A stretch of DNA of 64,000 nt, taken from Symsagittifera roscoffensis (taxonomy: Eukaryota > Xenacoelomorpha > Acoela > Convolutidae). The stretch spans positions 45,672,101 through 45,736,100 of the forward strand of contig NC_087063.1 in the NCBI RefSeq assembly GCF_963678635.1. The letters are read 5' to 3'. The translations under genes and the position numbers were made by a program. Positions 29,732-41,200 of this stretch are shown in pieces. The notes beneath the pieces are model-generated. The model was not told the DNA's origin. It made no database searches and saw only the letters and a program-made list of their open reading frames with translations. Each line of letters starts with the position of its first letter. Position 1 is the stretch's first letter.

Positions 29732-31014
29732 CCACAAACCTAACCTGCTTAATACGCTACTTCAACAGTGATCTGATAGCAAAATCTGAACGACCTGATG
29801 AAGAAGACGACACAGCCATGATGAAACTGATGAAAGTGATGAATATGAGTAGTCGTCTCCTCTAGAAATCTAGAACAAAAACGTAGAATTAACACGATTT
29901 TGTGTATGCCGTATAAAGATCATGTTACAGCACATTGGATGACACCATCTCCATGGCATCACTCCAAAAACCACCACTCAAACAGTTCATTGAAGAGTTA
30001 TAATAAATGAAAAAAGCGTTTTACTGCGAAATTTATGGAAAATTCTCAAAATATCTTGAATTGATGCGCAAAAAACTTAACAAAATACCTGAGCAGCCCG
30101 TATACACTCCCCCCGTTCACTTGGGTGGTTACTGGGACAGCAGCAGCATTCACCGAGATAAAAAGACGGAAAAAACTAGATAAAAACGCTAAAAAATGAA
30201 AATTTGAGAAAAAGTGACTGAATAAAAATAGTCGTAAAGTCCTTAAAAATAAAATCAGACACGCTTACTGGGGCCGTACGCTCACACTGCACAGCGACCA
30301 AACGGACATTGCAAAAATGAGTGCAGGAAAGCGAATTTTGACAACACGTAATGCCCAGAATATCGGAAAAACCGGAAAAAACACGAAAATCCCCGACTTT
30401 GAAAATCGATAACTTCCGAAAAAATAACTTTAGGCCGAAAAACTCTTCAACAACGGTAGGTTATCGACCCTTCCCCGTCGATCTAGCATGGTTAGAACAA
30501 AACTGAGAAAGAAAAATTTTTTTTTCCGCTCCCATGCATATGACCATATTTTGAAAAAATATCCGCAAAAAACACACATGCTGACTATCGTAGACCAAGC
30601 CTAACAGTCTGAGATCGCGTACGGGAGCTCTAGAAACCCTCACGAAGCAATTAGAGCAACATAAAGACTAAATTATACACAAATAAAATGAAAATGGCAG
30701 TTTGAATCTGATATGCGAAAATTTACGGGAATGAGTTTTTACTCAGAGTCCTCTGCGGACCCATAGTCGACCAACGGGCCACCACGGAGCCTTTTACGAG
30801 CCTTGGGCTCAATCTCGCCGCCCACTTTGGACGCGTTAAACTTGCCAGCCGAACTAAACGAGATATATGAAAAAAAAAAAAAAAAAAAAATTTGAACGAA
30901 AAAAGACGATAATCACGCAAAACGAAAACGCTAAAGACCATTAACGCACCTGTTTTCGGGCACATCGATTAGGGGCTCAGTATGGTAAGGAGCGCCAATT
31001 CTCTTACATGACGC
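29732..31014 (+). other. Spacer between pol and env-like region
   Basis: About 1.3 kb with frequent stops, including an A-run of about 20 at 30,870-30,889. No frame over 80 codons looks real. A signal peptide for the env-like product could be supplied by splicing from here or from the leader. Possible splice sites were not resolved. Confidence 0.5.
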
Positions 31015-33351
31015 TTGCAAGAAAATGCACCCTCTCGAACCAGCGACTTCATCGCTGCAGGCGTACCGGAACTCCTAGTTCCATTCCCAAGTTACAATTT
31101 CACGATCCAAGATAATGTAACGCAACTTCTTTCCATCTTGTCAACGAAATGGAAATCCAAATCAACAGATTGTAAACTCAGTTTCGCGAAGACATTCAAC
31201 GCCAGTGTTGATTCTTTCAATGTCGACTGGATGCTCCGAAAGCTCCAGGTTGAAATACAACTAGCACAAAAAGAAGTTTCGACTATCAAAGTTGAGACCT
31301 CTCATTTCCTATTCAACGAAAATGACGAAGATCAATCGCGAAAAAGACGAGGAATAATGTCAAAACTAGCCGCCATCGCAGGAATCGGACTTTTTGGACC
31401 AGGAATCTTCATGGACGATTCATCAAGTTGCGGACTATTGGGAATCTTTGGCACTTGTCAAGACAACAGCCGCGCCAATGCACAGAACATCAAGGAACTA
31501 CATGAGTTCACTACTCGACTGACAGACCACGTAGTCGAATTTGAAGAACAGGTCAATGAAAAATTCTTTCTGGTTGCTGACAAACTCGCGGAAGTTAATG
31601 CCATCCAGCAGGAAATGATCCAAAATCAGCAGGAAAATTGGAAAGTGATCGAAGACCAGTTTAAGGTCATACAGCACAACTTCGAAATCTTGCGCGATTG
31701 TGATCAGTACCTGTTCTCGAATCAACAATTGAATTTCAATTTTGATACTGCAGCCTCTCTCCTCTCTCTTCTGTACTCAGATGTCAAGAGTTAAAGGGCA
31801 GCGCTGTACGCTTTTAAGACGAACATTATGAATGCCATCCCTACGCTTTTAGACAAGAGACTCACGATGTCATTGGTCCCCAGAGACTCTCTGATAGCAA
31901 TCCTGAATTCAGTTTACGACAGCCAAAAAGACGCAACGGACAGACTGACTCTAGCCATCCCAACAACCGAGCTTCACTCGTACTATGACGCAAAACTGCT
32001 TCGAGATGTTGTAACAGTTGATGAAGGCCTGCTAATGACACTAGCGATACCGATGTCGTCCAGTCTAACTGTCTTTTCGGTTTATCGAGCTCATTTAATC
32101 CCGATGCCACAGCCGGGACAGAAGGATGCAATCAGATGGAAGACCGAGGGAGACTACTTCGCAGTCTCTGAGAACGGAATGGAAACCTCAGTGCTCACAC
32201 GAGAGCAGTATGAGAAATGCCTCGGTTCATCAAGGTAAAGGATCTGTCATCAAACCATGCAGACACAGATGAGCAGATCCTCTTGTCTATCTAACTTATT
32301 CTGGCCAAACCCTGTAGCAGCCTTGACGGTCTGTGAGACGGAAAAAGTCATTCTGCCTACGCCGGAACGAGCCACGAATTTGGGATACGGTATCTGGCTA
32401 ATCACATCAGCCTCTTCGTCATTCTCTTTGTGGGAGTACAACCTGCATGAGGTTCATACTCCATCCCGCAGAGAGCATTCAGGATGCAACATTTGCATCA
32501 TTACTTTGGATTGCAGGACGCAATTAACAACTAGAAATATCAAGATCAGACCAGATCTGGAAAGTTGTGACAAAATTCCAGCAAGACGAATCAATGTCAC
32601 ACTATCTGATCCATTGGAACACCTACTCTCTACAATTCCGGAAATTAATGAGTTACCATACTTCGAATCAAAAACGGACGCCGGAATTAGACTTTTGGAA
32701 CAAGTGAAAATAAAACTTATTGACAGCCCAATAGTCACGAACATGGAACAATTGGACGAGATTTCAAAACCAATCGCCGACGGAATGAAACTTTTGAAAC
32801 CAACCTTAACAGAGAAACTCGAAAGCTATGTACCAATAAAACTTTCACTGACACTGACCGTCATAGTTTTCATCGGAAGCACACTACTCCAGTGTTTGTG
32901 CACTTATCTTTTTCATCGATTCAAAGCAGTTCGAGACATAACCCCACAATTTCTAAAGACCGCTTATGGAGATATACGAATAAAGCCAGTAGTCGCAATG
33001 GACATTGATGAACGCGACAGAGATGAAAAAACAGCTAGACTTATGGAAACACGAGCGGAATGGCAGAATAAATACACGATTCTAGACGTAATTGACGACA
33101 CGATTGCAGTACCACAACATCACAGACAGATGGAGGATGCAGTACTAAACGACGAGACACTATCAATGCAGGGAAGCAGAATAGACATGAATAGAACGAG
33201 ATCAATGGGCGAAATCTCAACAACATCACACCAAGGAAAGACTTCACGAAACTACAGCGGAGGAATGAAACTGACTCCTAATACAGGAATCTTAGGTGTG
33301 AAACCTCCTTCTATCCAAATAGGAGCTCAATACAACGAGGAGACGACCTGA
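31015..33351 (+). pseudogene. env: Envelope-like glycoprotein ORF with two in-frame stops
   Basis: Three open pieces (31,015-31,794; 31,828-32,238; 32,257-33,351) lie in one reading phase and are separated only by single TAA codons at 31,792 and 32,236. The first piece has a furin-like RKRR site followed by a glycine/alanine-rich hydrophobic segment resembling a fusion peptide, a CX8C pair and a long helical region. The third has conserved cysteines, one membrane span (LSLTLTVIVFIGSTLLQCL) and a cytoplasmic tail of about 140 residues. This is the layout of a class-I-like fusion glycoprotein. The first piece opens just after a stop with no convincing signal peptide. As it stands the product is truncated; readthrough or splicing is not excluded. 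Confidence 0.8.
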
Positions 33352-33842
33352 AGTATAGGAAGACTGAGATGCGAATAAGTTGCCATTTCATCTTTCATTA
33401 CTGACACTGATTATATCATTTAATTGACCATGACGTTCCCAAACATTGATTCTATGACTCAAGTGGTGGCTTAATTGTAACCTGAATCTCATAAGTGCTA
33501 GCAGCACTATTTATTTTCCCTGAACTCAAGTTCTAATTTAAACTTACCTGTTTAACCTTAATTTTATACATTTGTGAAGTTAAAATTTCTTTAATACACA
33601 ATTCGTGTATGTAAATTTGATAACAGAACCAATCCATTTGAGTGTATATAGTTTAAAACCTTTATTTTATGCACAATTGGTGTACATCAACCAGCTTTAA
33701 CCCTGTGCCTAACCTAATTTAAAGCCGGTTTAGTTTGTTATTTACCCATTTATAAAAGTAAATTTATAGAAAATTTATTGAGTTAAATTGATTTAAAATT
33801 ATTGAAATTGAATCATACCGTATAACTTTTAATTCGTTCCTA
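33352..33842 (+). other. 3' untranslated region, probably including the start of the right LTR
   Basis: No purine tract adjoins 33,843. Purine-rich 'aggaagactgaga' followed by TG (about 33,369) and 'aagtggtggcttaattgtaacc' (about 33,462-33,482) are alternative places where a full LTR could begin. This would make the complete LTR roughly 1.5-1.6 kb. Confidence 0.4.
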
Positions 33843-35000
33843 AAATATTCATCGATTAAATCAGTAAAATTAAAGTTCTATTGAACACAAAAATTGCTAC
33901 AGCTCCAGTTCCTGGTAAGATTTGCACCACCACTTCACCCAAGTGCAATACAGTAACCCCGAAACATGCCCGACGTAAGGACTCTTCGGGTAGCAGCTGC
34001 AACAACACGAGCAGCAACATGCATAAGGGTAACCGGGTCCAATATCGTGGAAAGTCCTCAGCTGGCCCGCGGCATCATGGAGCACTGCGTGCAACCTGAC
34101 ATGCTTCAGAAATCCGAATATTTTATCCGCTTTTGAGTCGCCTCTTCCGATCAGACCTCCATAGGGAGAAGAAATATTCATTTGGTCTATGGTATCCCAT
34201 ATTTCGTCGGTTGTCATTTCGTTGGACTCGGGATCGTGATGAATGTATGTTTTACAAGCGGCCAAAAAGTAGTTCTTTCTCTTCGTGTTGTCAGGATACT
34301 TGTCAAGAACAAGCAAATAGTTTGATTGCAAATTGTCCACAAGCATTATGTTGAGTAACCAATGGAGCTGTTTTTGAATATCTATTTCACCGTATTGCTG
34401 TTGACCGTATTGCTAATCGACAACTCAATTTTTTAATAAGCTGGTCATTCTGCTTGATTGAACTAAACGCTCTATTTATTTTAAATTTATGCGGGATTAT
34501 TGAGATCAGTTTGCTTGATGCGGACGGTAAAAAATTTTTTGATACATTATATTTGTGAAAAATTGGCTGCTGGTTATTTTTGACATGCATTTGACGCTCG
34601 AGTTCCTTAAAACATCTGGTGTAACTGTGGACTTTAGTTGCATGTAGCGTACCCATAAATGGCACGCTATTGATAGCCATGAAATAAGTGCTATATTAGA
34701 AATTGATGTCATAAATTATAAATGTTAAAATCCCAAGCATGCAGTTGAACAAGTTAGTGTTTATTAAAAGTAAATAGTGAGTTATTAGTTGGGACATAAT
34801 ATTGAATATCGAGCTAGCTGAAAGTAATAAAGTTTACTAACCAAAGTTAAATTCAAACAGCTGAGAAAGTGATAGAGATAGAATCCATGCTGTCGGGGCC
34901 CATGCGTCCGTATTGAGATACTGCTAAATCAACTCCAGTTAATAACATGCAATAACATCTAGAAACCATGCGGGTTAATTAATAAAAGCAGTGCAATACA
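33843..35000 (+). repeat. Right LTR
   Basis: Matches 21,030-22,187 at every base except 34,996. It ends ...ataca before the flank ttgcacaag. It carries the AATAAA poly(A) signal at 34,981-34,986. Confidence 0.9.
33897..34412 (-). CDS. Antisense open frame inside right LTR, unrecognised
   Basis: Same frame as that at 21,084-21,599 in the left LTR, base for base (offset 12,813). Described there. Confidence 0.4.
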   Translation of the reverse strand, partial: QYGQQQYGEIDIQKQLHWLLNIMLVDNLQSNYLLVLDKYPDNTKRKNYFLAACKTYIHHDPESNEMTTDEIWDTIDQMNISSPYGGLIGRGDSKADKIFGFLKHVRLHAVLHDAAGQLRTFHDIGPGYPYACCCSCCCSCYPKSPYVGHVSGLLYCTWVKWWCKSYQELEL

Positions 35001-35015
35001 TTGCACAAGTAGCGG

Positions 35016-35775
35016 ATTTAGGGGGGTGGATTGGACGCCCCTTATCCTCAAGGATTCGACCCGACCCAAAGGGTCACCTTTTGTGCTATTTTGAGATATC
35101 CATTTTTGGCTAACTGACCCTAAAGTTTTTCTAAACGCGCCGTTTGGCGCCAGTCTTTAACAATTTTGAGGGGGAAGCGTGCGCCGAATAAACGCGGTGC
35201 CTAAAAATGCGGTGTTTTTTGTTCCGTTTTTTCAAAATTTTGGTCAGCCTAAAAAAAAGGTCTACAAAGAAATCGACAATTTTTTGAAAATCCGCCCCTT
35301 CTCGAGAAAATCCTAGATCAGCCCCTGATTAGCACTAAAATTTAGCATATTAAATCAACGCATTTAGGCTCAGATATTTCTGACAATAGAAGAAATAGGC
35401 TTTGCACTAAATACCAGCCCCGCCCAACGTCCGCAACTAGTAATGTCTCAAAAATAAGGGTGGTTGGCGGATCTAAGATTTTCTCGAGGAGGAAACGAAC
35501 TTTCTTGAGGGGGAACCGAAATTTTTTTGAAAGTTCTGCTCAAACTTATTGTAGGTCTGCCAAGTTGGTTTAGCGAGCTGTATAATACATTTTGCGTTTC
35601 TGTCGTTTCAAATTTTTAAGCACAATTGTCCGAAATGGCGTTTTGGGGCTCCTACAGGAAAGTTTGGCCCAAAAGCTATTCAGCGCACGCTCGCCTCAAA
35701 ATTAGTAAATTCTGGCGCCAAAGGCGATTTGTAAAACTTTTAGGGCTGGTCAGACGAAAATTGAGGCCTCCAAAT
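35016..35775. repeat. Inverted pair of a ~300-bp dispersed repeat
   Basis: The left arm is 35,016-35,335 and the right arm 35,462-35,775 in reverse orientation. Matching blocks include 'tttggcgccag', 'aattttgaggg' with 'gcgtgcgc', and 'tctcgagaaaatc'. About 125 bp separates the arms. A third partial copy is at 61,685-61,850 ('attcgacccc', 'tttgagatatccat', 'gagcgcgcgcc'). No coding frame. The pair directly abuts the right LTR. Confidence 0.75.
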
Positions 35776-35835
35776 AGTGGTGATATAGAAACTTTGACCA
35801 ATAACTATATTTTTTGTTCTTTCCTTAAACTGAAG

Positions 35836-36690
35836 ATTTTATTGCTCCGACCATTTGAAAAATTAGGAGGAACTCTGTATTCGGGTGTTTCATTTTTTTA
35901 TTTTTTGTTTTCCACGGAAAATAAGGAATCACAAATAATCATTGGATAGATATTTTAAATTAAAGCCCTTTCAATCGTGATTCGAACGGTATTTAAAAAG
36001 TTTCAAAAAATTTTCTCATTATCGAGAAAAACTGGGTCAAGTTTTTTGATTTTTGATTCGATTTCGAGGAAATAAAGCGAGTGAGCAGAATTACAACAGC
36101 TTATTTACGCTTTATTCAAGTCCTGAAAATTTAGTTTTAAACTCTAAAAATTAGTTTTTGGAGTTTTAAGCGCGAATTCAAACATTTTCTGCAAAAAAAA
36201 TTGAAAAAAAAGTTCCCTATCTTTCTTTTTTGATTTTTTCGTTTTGATATACAAAAATCTTATCCAATGTAACTATTTTACTATGAATGTCGAATTTAAG
36301 TCAGATCTTTTTTTTTCACACCATTTAAGTCACACCATTTATTATAATTTAAATCTTTTTATCACACCACGCAGAAGAAACAAAAAAACTTTTTTTTGTA
36401 ATTTTTTTAAAGACAATGGTAGGAACATTCTGTGCTACTTGCCCAGTAACCGACTATTGTTGTTTGCTTTTACCAATTCTTTCTGGTCGCACAATCTTTT
36501 TTGTCGCACAATTATGGATCGAGAAAAGATGCTAAAAATGTAACAGCCGATAATGAGCTGGGGAACATAACCTGTAAAAATCTATCGCGTAAAAAGTTTT
36601 AACAGTTATGCCCGAGGACTGAAGTCATTGTATTTTCTACAGTTGCTAAGGTTTTCGAAAAAACTGTAAAATAAAAAAGTTGAATTGAAA
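35836..36690 (+). repeat. Dispersed repeat with TTGCTCCGACC start, copy 1
   Basis: It begins 'attgctccgaccatttgaaaa' and matches 53,715-54,310 through 'gttttccacg', 'agtttttggagtttt', 'tctttttatcacaccacgc', 'gaacattc' and 'aaaaaagttgaattgaaact'. The first 60 bp resemble the MITE at 20,498. Non-coding. It lies just 3' of the receptor gene. Confidence 0.7.
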
Positions 36691-36787
36691 CTGAAAATCT
36701 TTAAGAAGTGACTACTTGAAAACAAGCAAAAATTACTCTACATTGTTTAAAAATTAGAATATATAATTAGCTGCAGTTGTTTAAAAG

Positions 36788-38241
36788 TTAGTCCGATCCA
36801 TTCACACACATTTCTAGGGCGGTGTAATTGTCACAGTAAAACATCGGGTCCACTGAGGCGTAGTGGGATCCGACTGTGCTCTCTCGTTCGGCGTTGCTGT
36901 GCGGACTCATCTCGGGGTGTTCTTCGGCTCTCAAACAGAATCTGCAGTTTTCGTCACCCATGAATGCGGGCGAGTTGGTCGAAGACCGTGACACCGAACT
37001 TGCTCCCAATCCGGGCACTGTTTTGGGGAACCCGTGACTAGGTCTAGCGGGTAGTTGCATCATTCGTGAACTTTGCTTCGCATTGCAGCTCGAGGGCATG
37101 GTGTTGGTGGACCCCGCAGTGACCGTGATCTGTTGCGGGTTTGAGTTAGAGTTTATCATGTTCAGAAAAGGGTTGCTGTCTCCGAACTCACAGGGGGCGT
37201 GAACAGATGTGACCAGGGTGCAGTTTTGGTTCTGCATGGGTATTATCAGTTGGGGTTCACGTGCGGCTGCATTTTCGTAGATGGAGTTGTTAGTCTGCTG
37301 CTGCTGCAGTTGTTGTTGTTGTTGGTAGTTTATTGCTCCGGTGGGATTTGTTTGGTGTGACATGGTCATGGACGCTGGTCGCATCGCTATGAACTGTTTC
37401 TGCTGCTGCTGCTGCCGTTGCTTGGCGGACTTAATCGTGTTCGAACTGTAGTGAGGAATGAAACTGATGCCTTCCTTGTTGAGCTTATCATCTAAAATCA
37501 AACTACATATTCAATTAACGTTGAAAATTAAACAAATGAATGCTAATTCAAAGCCCCAGAAGCTATTTCTTGTCGTTTTTTACATGAACATTTATTTTGG
37601 CAATAAAAACCAATTTTGGCTCAAATTTTATTATTAAGTGGTTAAAATTTTATGAAACTGTCTTGGTTCATATTTATTAATTTACAAATATTATGATTCT
37701 CGCCTTTCTTCATTCTCTGAGCGGGACATTTGATCAGCTGGGGTTGAAACTCGGCGTGATCGAAGGGAGTGGAGATGAACATCTCAGAGTCCACAGTGAT
37801 GTTAGAGATATCCGAGTCCTGGTACACTTGCTTCAGAAGAGTCCTCCTGAACTTCATCGCTGAAAAACAGATGCAGGTCGTCAGATTTTTTCACGGAAAA
37901 TTCAATGTTGTGGAGTTTGGAGTTTAAAGTCAAGGTCGTAAAGTGTGCGAAAACCAATTGCGCTAGTGCAAATTTTTTTTTAAAAAATTGTACGCATGGT
38001 TATTTTTGTTTCACTTAAATTTAAAGGCTTAATTTTTATAGCAGGTATGTAAAACTTACTAGTATCAAGGTACGAGTATCAAGCGTGTTTAAGGACTAAC
38101 GTGGTGCCTTGCGGTGATTGAACAGCCATCTTTTCATGATGAGGAAAGCCAAGAGTATCAGTAGAACCCACACTAGTGCACCCACCACTGCCAGAATCCA
38201 GGTGTAGCTATCACTCCAGTAGAAACCAGCTGCCGGACTTC
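36788..38241 (-). CDS. robo: robo-like membrane span and cytoplasmic tail (exons 16-18)
   Basis: Exon 16 encodes the membrane span (WILAVVGALVWVLLILLAFLI) followed by KRWLFNHRK. Exons 17 and 18 encode a tail of about 300 residues, short for a Robo. It has two glutamine-rich runs and tyrosine sites (SIYENA, SHYASV). I see no LPPPP (CC2) or PTPYATT-like (CC1) motif, so Ena binding through CC2 seems absent, as in several divergent Robo paralogues. Alternative tail exons cannot be excluded. Confidence 0.75.
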
Positions 38242-41200
38242 CTAAAATCATGAACAAATTATATAAAACAAATGCATACCTTTAAAATTAAAACTAAGAA
38301 AGTCTGTATTTTTTCTCAATAACTTTAACTCAAACTAATTGTCTTTTCTTTCTTTTTTATTCTTTTGTTTGTACAGAAAAAATAAAATGATTTGACGTTT
38401 GTAGCTCAGGACAAAAATAAAATCAAATGAACAATTAAGCTCGTATATTATGTACCGAATGTCAGGGTAATAGGCGAGGACATCGCTCCAATTCCAGGTG
38501 CCATAGTTCTGCCTGCGACTCTGATCATGATCTTCTGGTGGCGAGTTGAAGTCAACTCTATTTGCGAGTGGGTGACGTTGCCAACAGAGATATTGTACAT
38601 CGATTCTGCCTTCTCATTGTACACCAAAATCTAGAAGCAAAATGAATTTCAGCTATCAAAAAAGATCTTTATGCAATTCCTGCCAAAATTTATTCGTCCA
38701 AACGATTATCTAAAAAAAATTAAGCCAGCACTGGATTAGAAATTCTATAAAAAGCCAAAACTGATGTAATTTTAGGTACATCTTTTGGCGAAAATTTTTT
38801 TATTCCATAGGAGTGTTTCGGCTTATAGCCCTAGTAACTGAATCATTCAACATACCACGTATCCCATTAGAATCCCGTTGATTGACTCCACTCTTGGAGG
38901 CACCCAGTGAATTTGCACCCTGGATCCATTCAGCATAGCAGCCACTTTGTCTGGAGGCGCCGACGGAGGTGCCTGGAGAGTCTCAAAGGCCTGCGTTTTA
39001 GTTATCATCGCTCCATTGGTCAGTTTAATCTGGAATAGAAATCATCATACTTTGTTCAAGCATTTATTGAGATAAAAATACTACTTGAGATTATTTTCAC
39101 GAACTGTAAAAGTTCTCAAAAATTCTTACGTTGAAAGTGACGTTGTAGGAGTGAGCGGGTCTCAAGTTGCGAACAAGGAAACTTCGCTCGGTTCGGTCGA
39201 GGAATTCAGACAACACAACCGGTCCTTTGCTTTGTTCAGGTTTCTTTCCTGGGATGGTTTCCTGTACTTGCACAATGAAGCTCTGAAGCAAAGAAAAAGT
39301 TTCTCAACTTTGTTCATTTACGTTGAAATCTATACTTTAAGTTGAATCAAAAAGGTTTGTTGTACCACGGCTGGAATTGGAAATCCTATATTCACACCTG
39401 AATTGATGCGATGCAGTTTAAACATTATAAATTCTCTAGTTTGAAAATAATGTTATAGATAATCAGTTTAAATGTAAAAATTATGTTTCGAGATGATCAG
39501 ACCGGAAACAGAAAATGATGGCTAAATTTTAGCAAGGTTGAAACTCACTTGAACTGAAGTCGGGTGCGACAACACTCTCCAAGACAGCATCACCATCGAA
39601 CTATTCACCAACGTCGGCAGAAACATATCCAGGTTAAACTGAGTCGCGGGATGAGCTTCCGGATCCACGCCAGTAGCCGGCGCACTGCCTAGTAGCTCTA
39701 CTTTGTAGTGTAATTGTGTTGATTTGCCACAGCCGATTGAGTTGCAACTGCGTACTGTGAACAAGTGTTTGGCGGAGAGGGACAGTCCCCCGACTGTATG
39801 CTCAATGGGGACGTCGGGATCTCGGTTGGAAACTGCATGGGTGTGAACAGTACGCCACTTGGGAAGTCCATCACTTAAATCAGAAAAAAAATTACTATGT
39901 ATTCAAATTGCGACTATGAGATCAATGTAATTGATTTTTTAAATCAAAATATGGTGGGGAAGACCTAAGACATGTATTTTTGTGCGTTTCAGGGCCTAAA
40001 ACGCACGAAAATGATCGACCTAATTCACCATTTTAGTGGCACGGTATCACATCGGCTTAAGTTAGATTTAAACCTTCAAGACTCTCATCATAACCCTTGA
40101 CATCAAGCTAATGGCTCTTTGGCATTCTTTCAAGTAGACTTCAATCGAAAAACTGAACTTCTGGTTCATTTGTTTGTAAACTGTATACCGCTGAGAAATA
40201 ACTATTGTTTCAAATTTACCTGTAGTAATCAATCCTGTAGCTAATAGCATCATCTCTATCTTGAAAATAGGCTGGAAACCATCTCAAAGTCACGTCTGTC
40301 AACCCAATATCGGAGACGACGAAGAAATTAGGCGGAACAGGAAGTTGCTGGTGCGTGAACACTCTAGTCGGAGTTGACTTGGATGATGCGACTGTAAGTT
40401 GTGCGGAGGCTGAACTCTCTCCGAATGTGTTGTCGGCTGTACAGGTGTATATTCCACTATCCGACAAGTGGGCATTCGTAATATGTAGTGATCCATTCAT
40501 CAACAAGAGATGTCTAAAAGTTCAAATATTTCTTTAAAAATAGTACAAAGTTTAATAAACGTTTTCTGAAGTACAGTTTAAAATAATTTTTCAACAGGAA
40601 TTAAAATTGATTATCTCAACTATGATTCTCGTTTGTTCGCAAAAAAGATAAGTTCATTTTTCAGGAAATTATAGAGAAGTTTCATACCTTTCCATTCCGG
40701 AAAGTGGCATCTGGTTGAACGTCCAGTGGATGGTCGGAAGATTTGAGGTTCCCTCTGCGTCACAAGGAAGCAAGATGTTGGCACCTGGTAACACTGTCTG
40801 GTTCATCGGCTCAATTTGAATGAGAGGGGGCGGATCCAGCGTCGGTTCTGTAGCATCAACCAAAATATCAAATCTAATTACTTCTTCATAAATAACTTGA
40901 TAAATTCCAAATAAATTCGGAGAGAATGATTTGGACAATGAAAACGAAAAATAAAAAGAAGAAACGCCATGTTTCATATAATATATTTTTCAAATTTCAA
41001 ATATTATAAAAACGCAACATTTCTTACGTTTTACGACCAGATTGACAGTTACGAAGTTGTCTGCACCCTCAAGTGCCACAATTGAGCATCGGTATTGGCC
41101 CGAGTCCGAGATAAGTGCCTGCTGGATGTTGAGACTGCCTCTCTCGCTCACTGAGATGTGACCTTCCTGTTGACCTTTGATCAGGTAAGGAATCTGAAAG

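Larger units (their letters stand above)
21030..35000 (+). mobile_element. Ty3/gypsy-type LTR retrotransposon with macrodomain and env-like ORF
   Basis: A 14-kb element: LTR, primer site, gag, pol (PR-RT-RH-IN-macrodomain), env-like region, LTR. The two terminal repeats differ at one base (22,183 t / 34,996 a) over 1,158 bp, so the insertion is recent. The order PR-RT-RH-IN and the RT/IN sequence style are Ty3/gypsy-like. Gag and pol are open; the env-like frame carries two stops. The right flank begins ttgcacaag. The left edge shows no TG start and no matching target duplication, so the left LTR is probably truncated. Confidence 0.95.

Noticed and set aside
8407-32238. Several TAA codons in the LINE and env-like frames, which might suggest a reassigned stop codon.
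   Set aside because: The LINE also has TAG, TGA and frameshifts. The host-like genes and gag end normally with TAA or TGA. Single-base decay explains it.
36244-36543. 99-codon plus-strand frame.
   Set aside because: Lies entirely in the dispersed repeat at 35,836-36,690 and is not conserved in its second copy.
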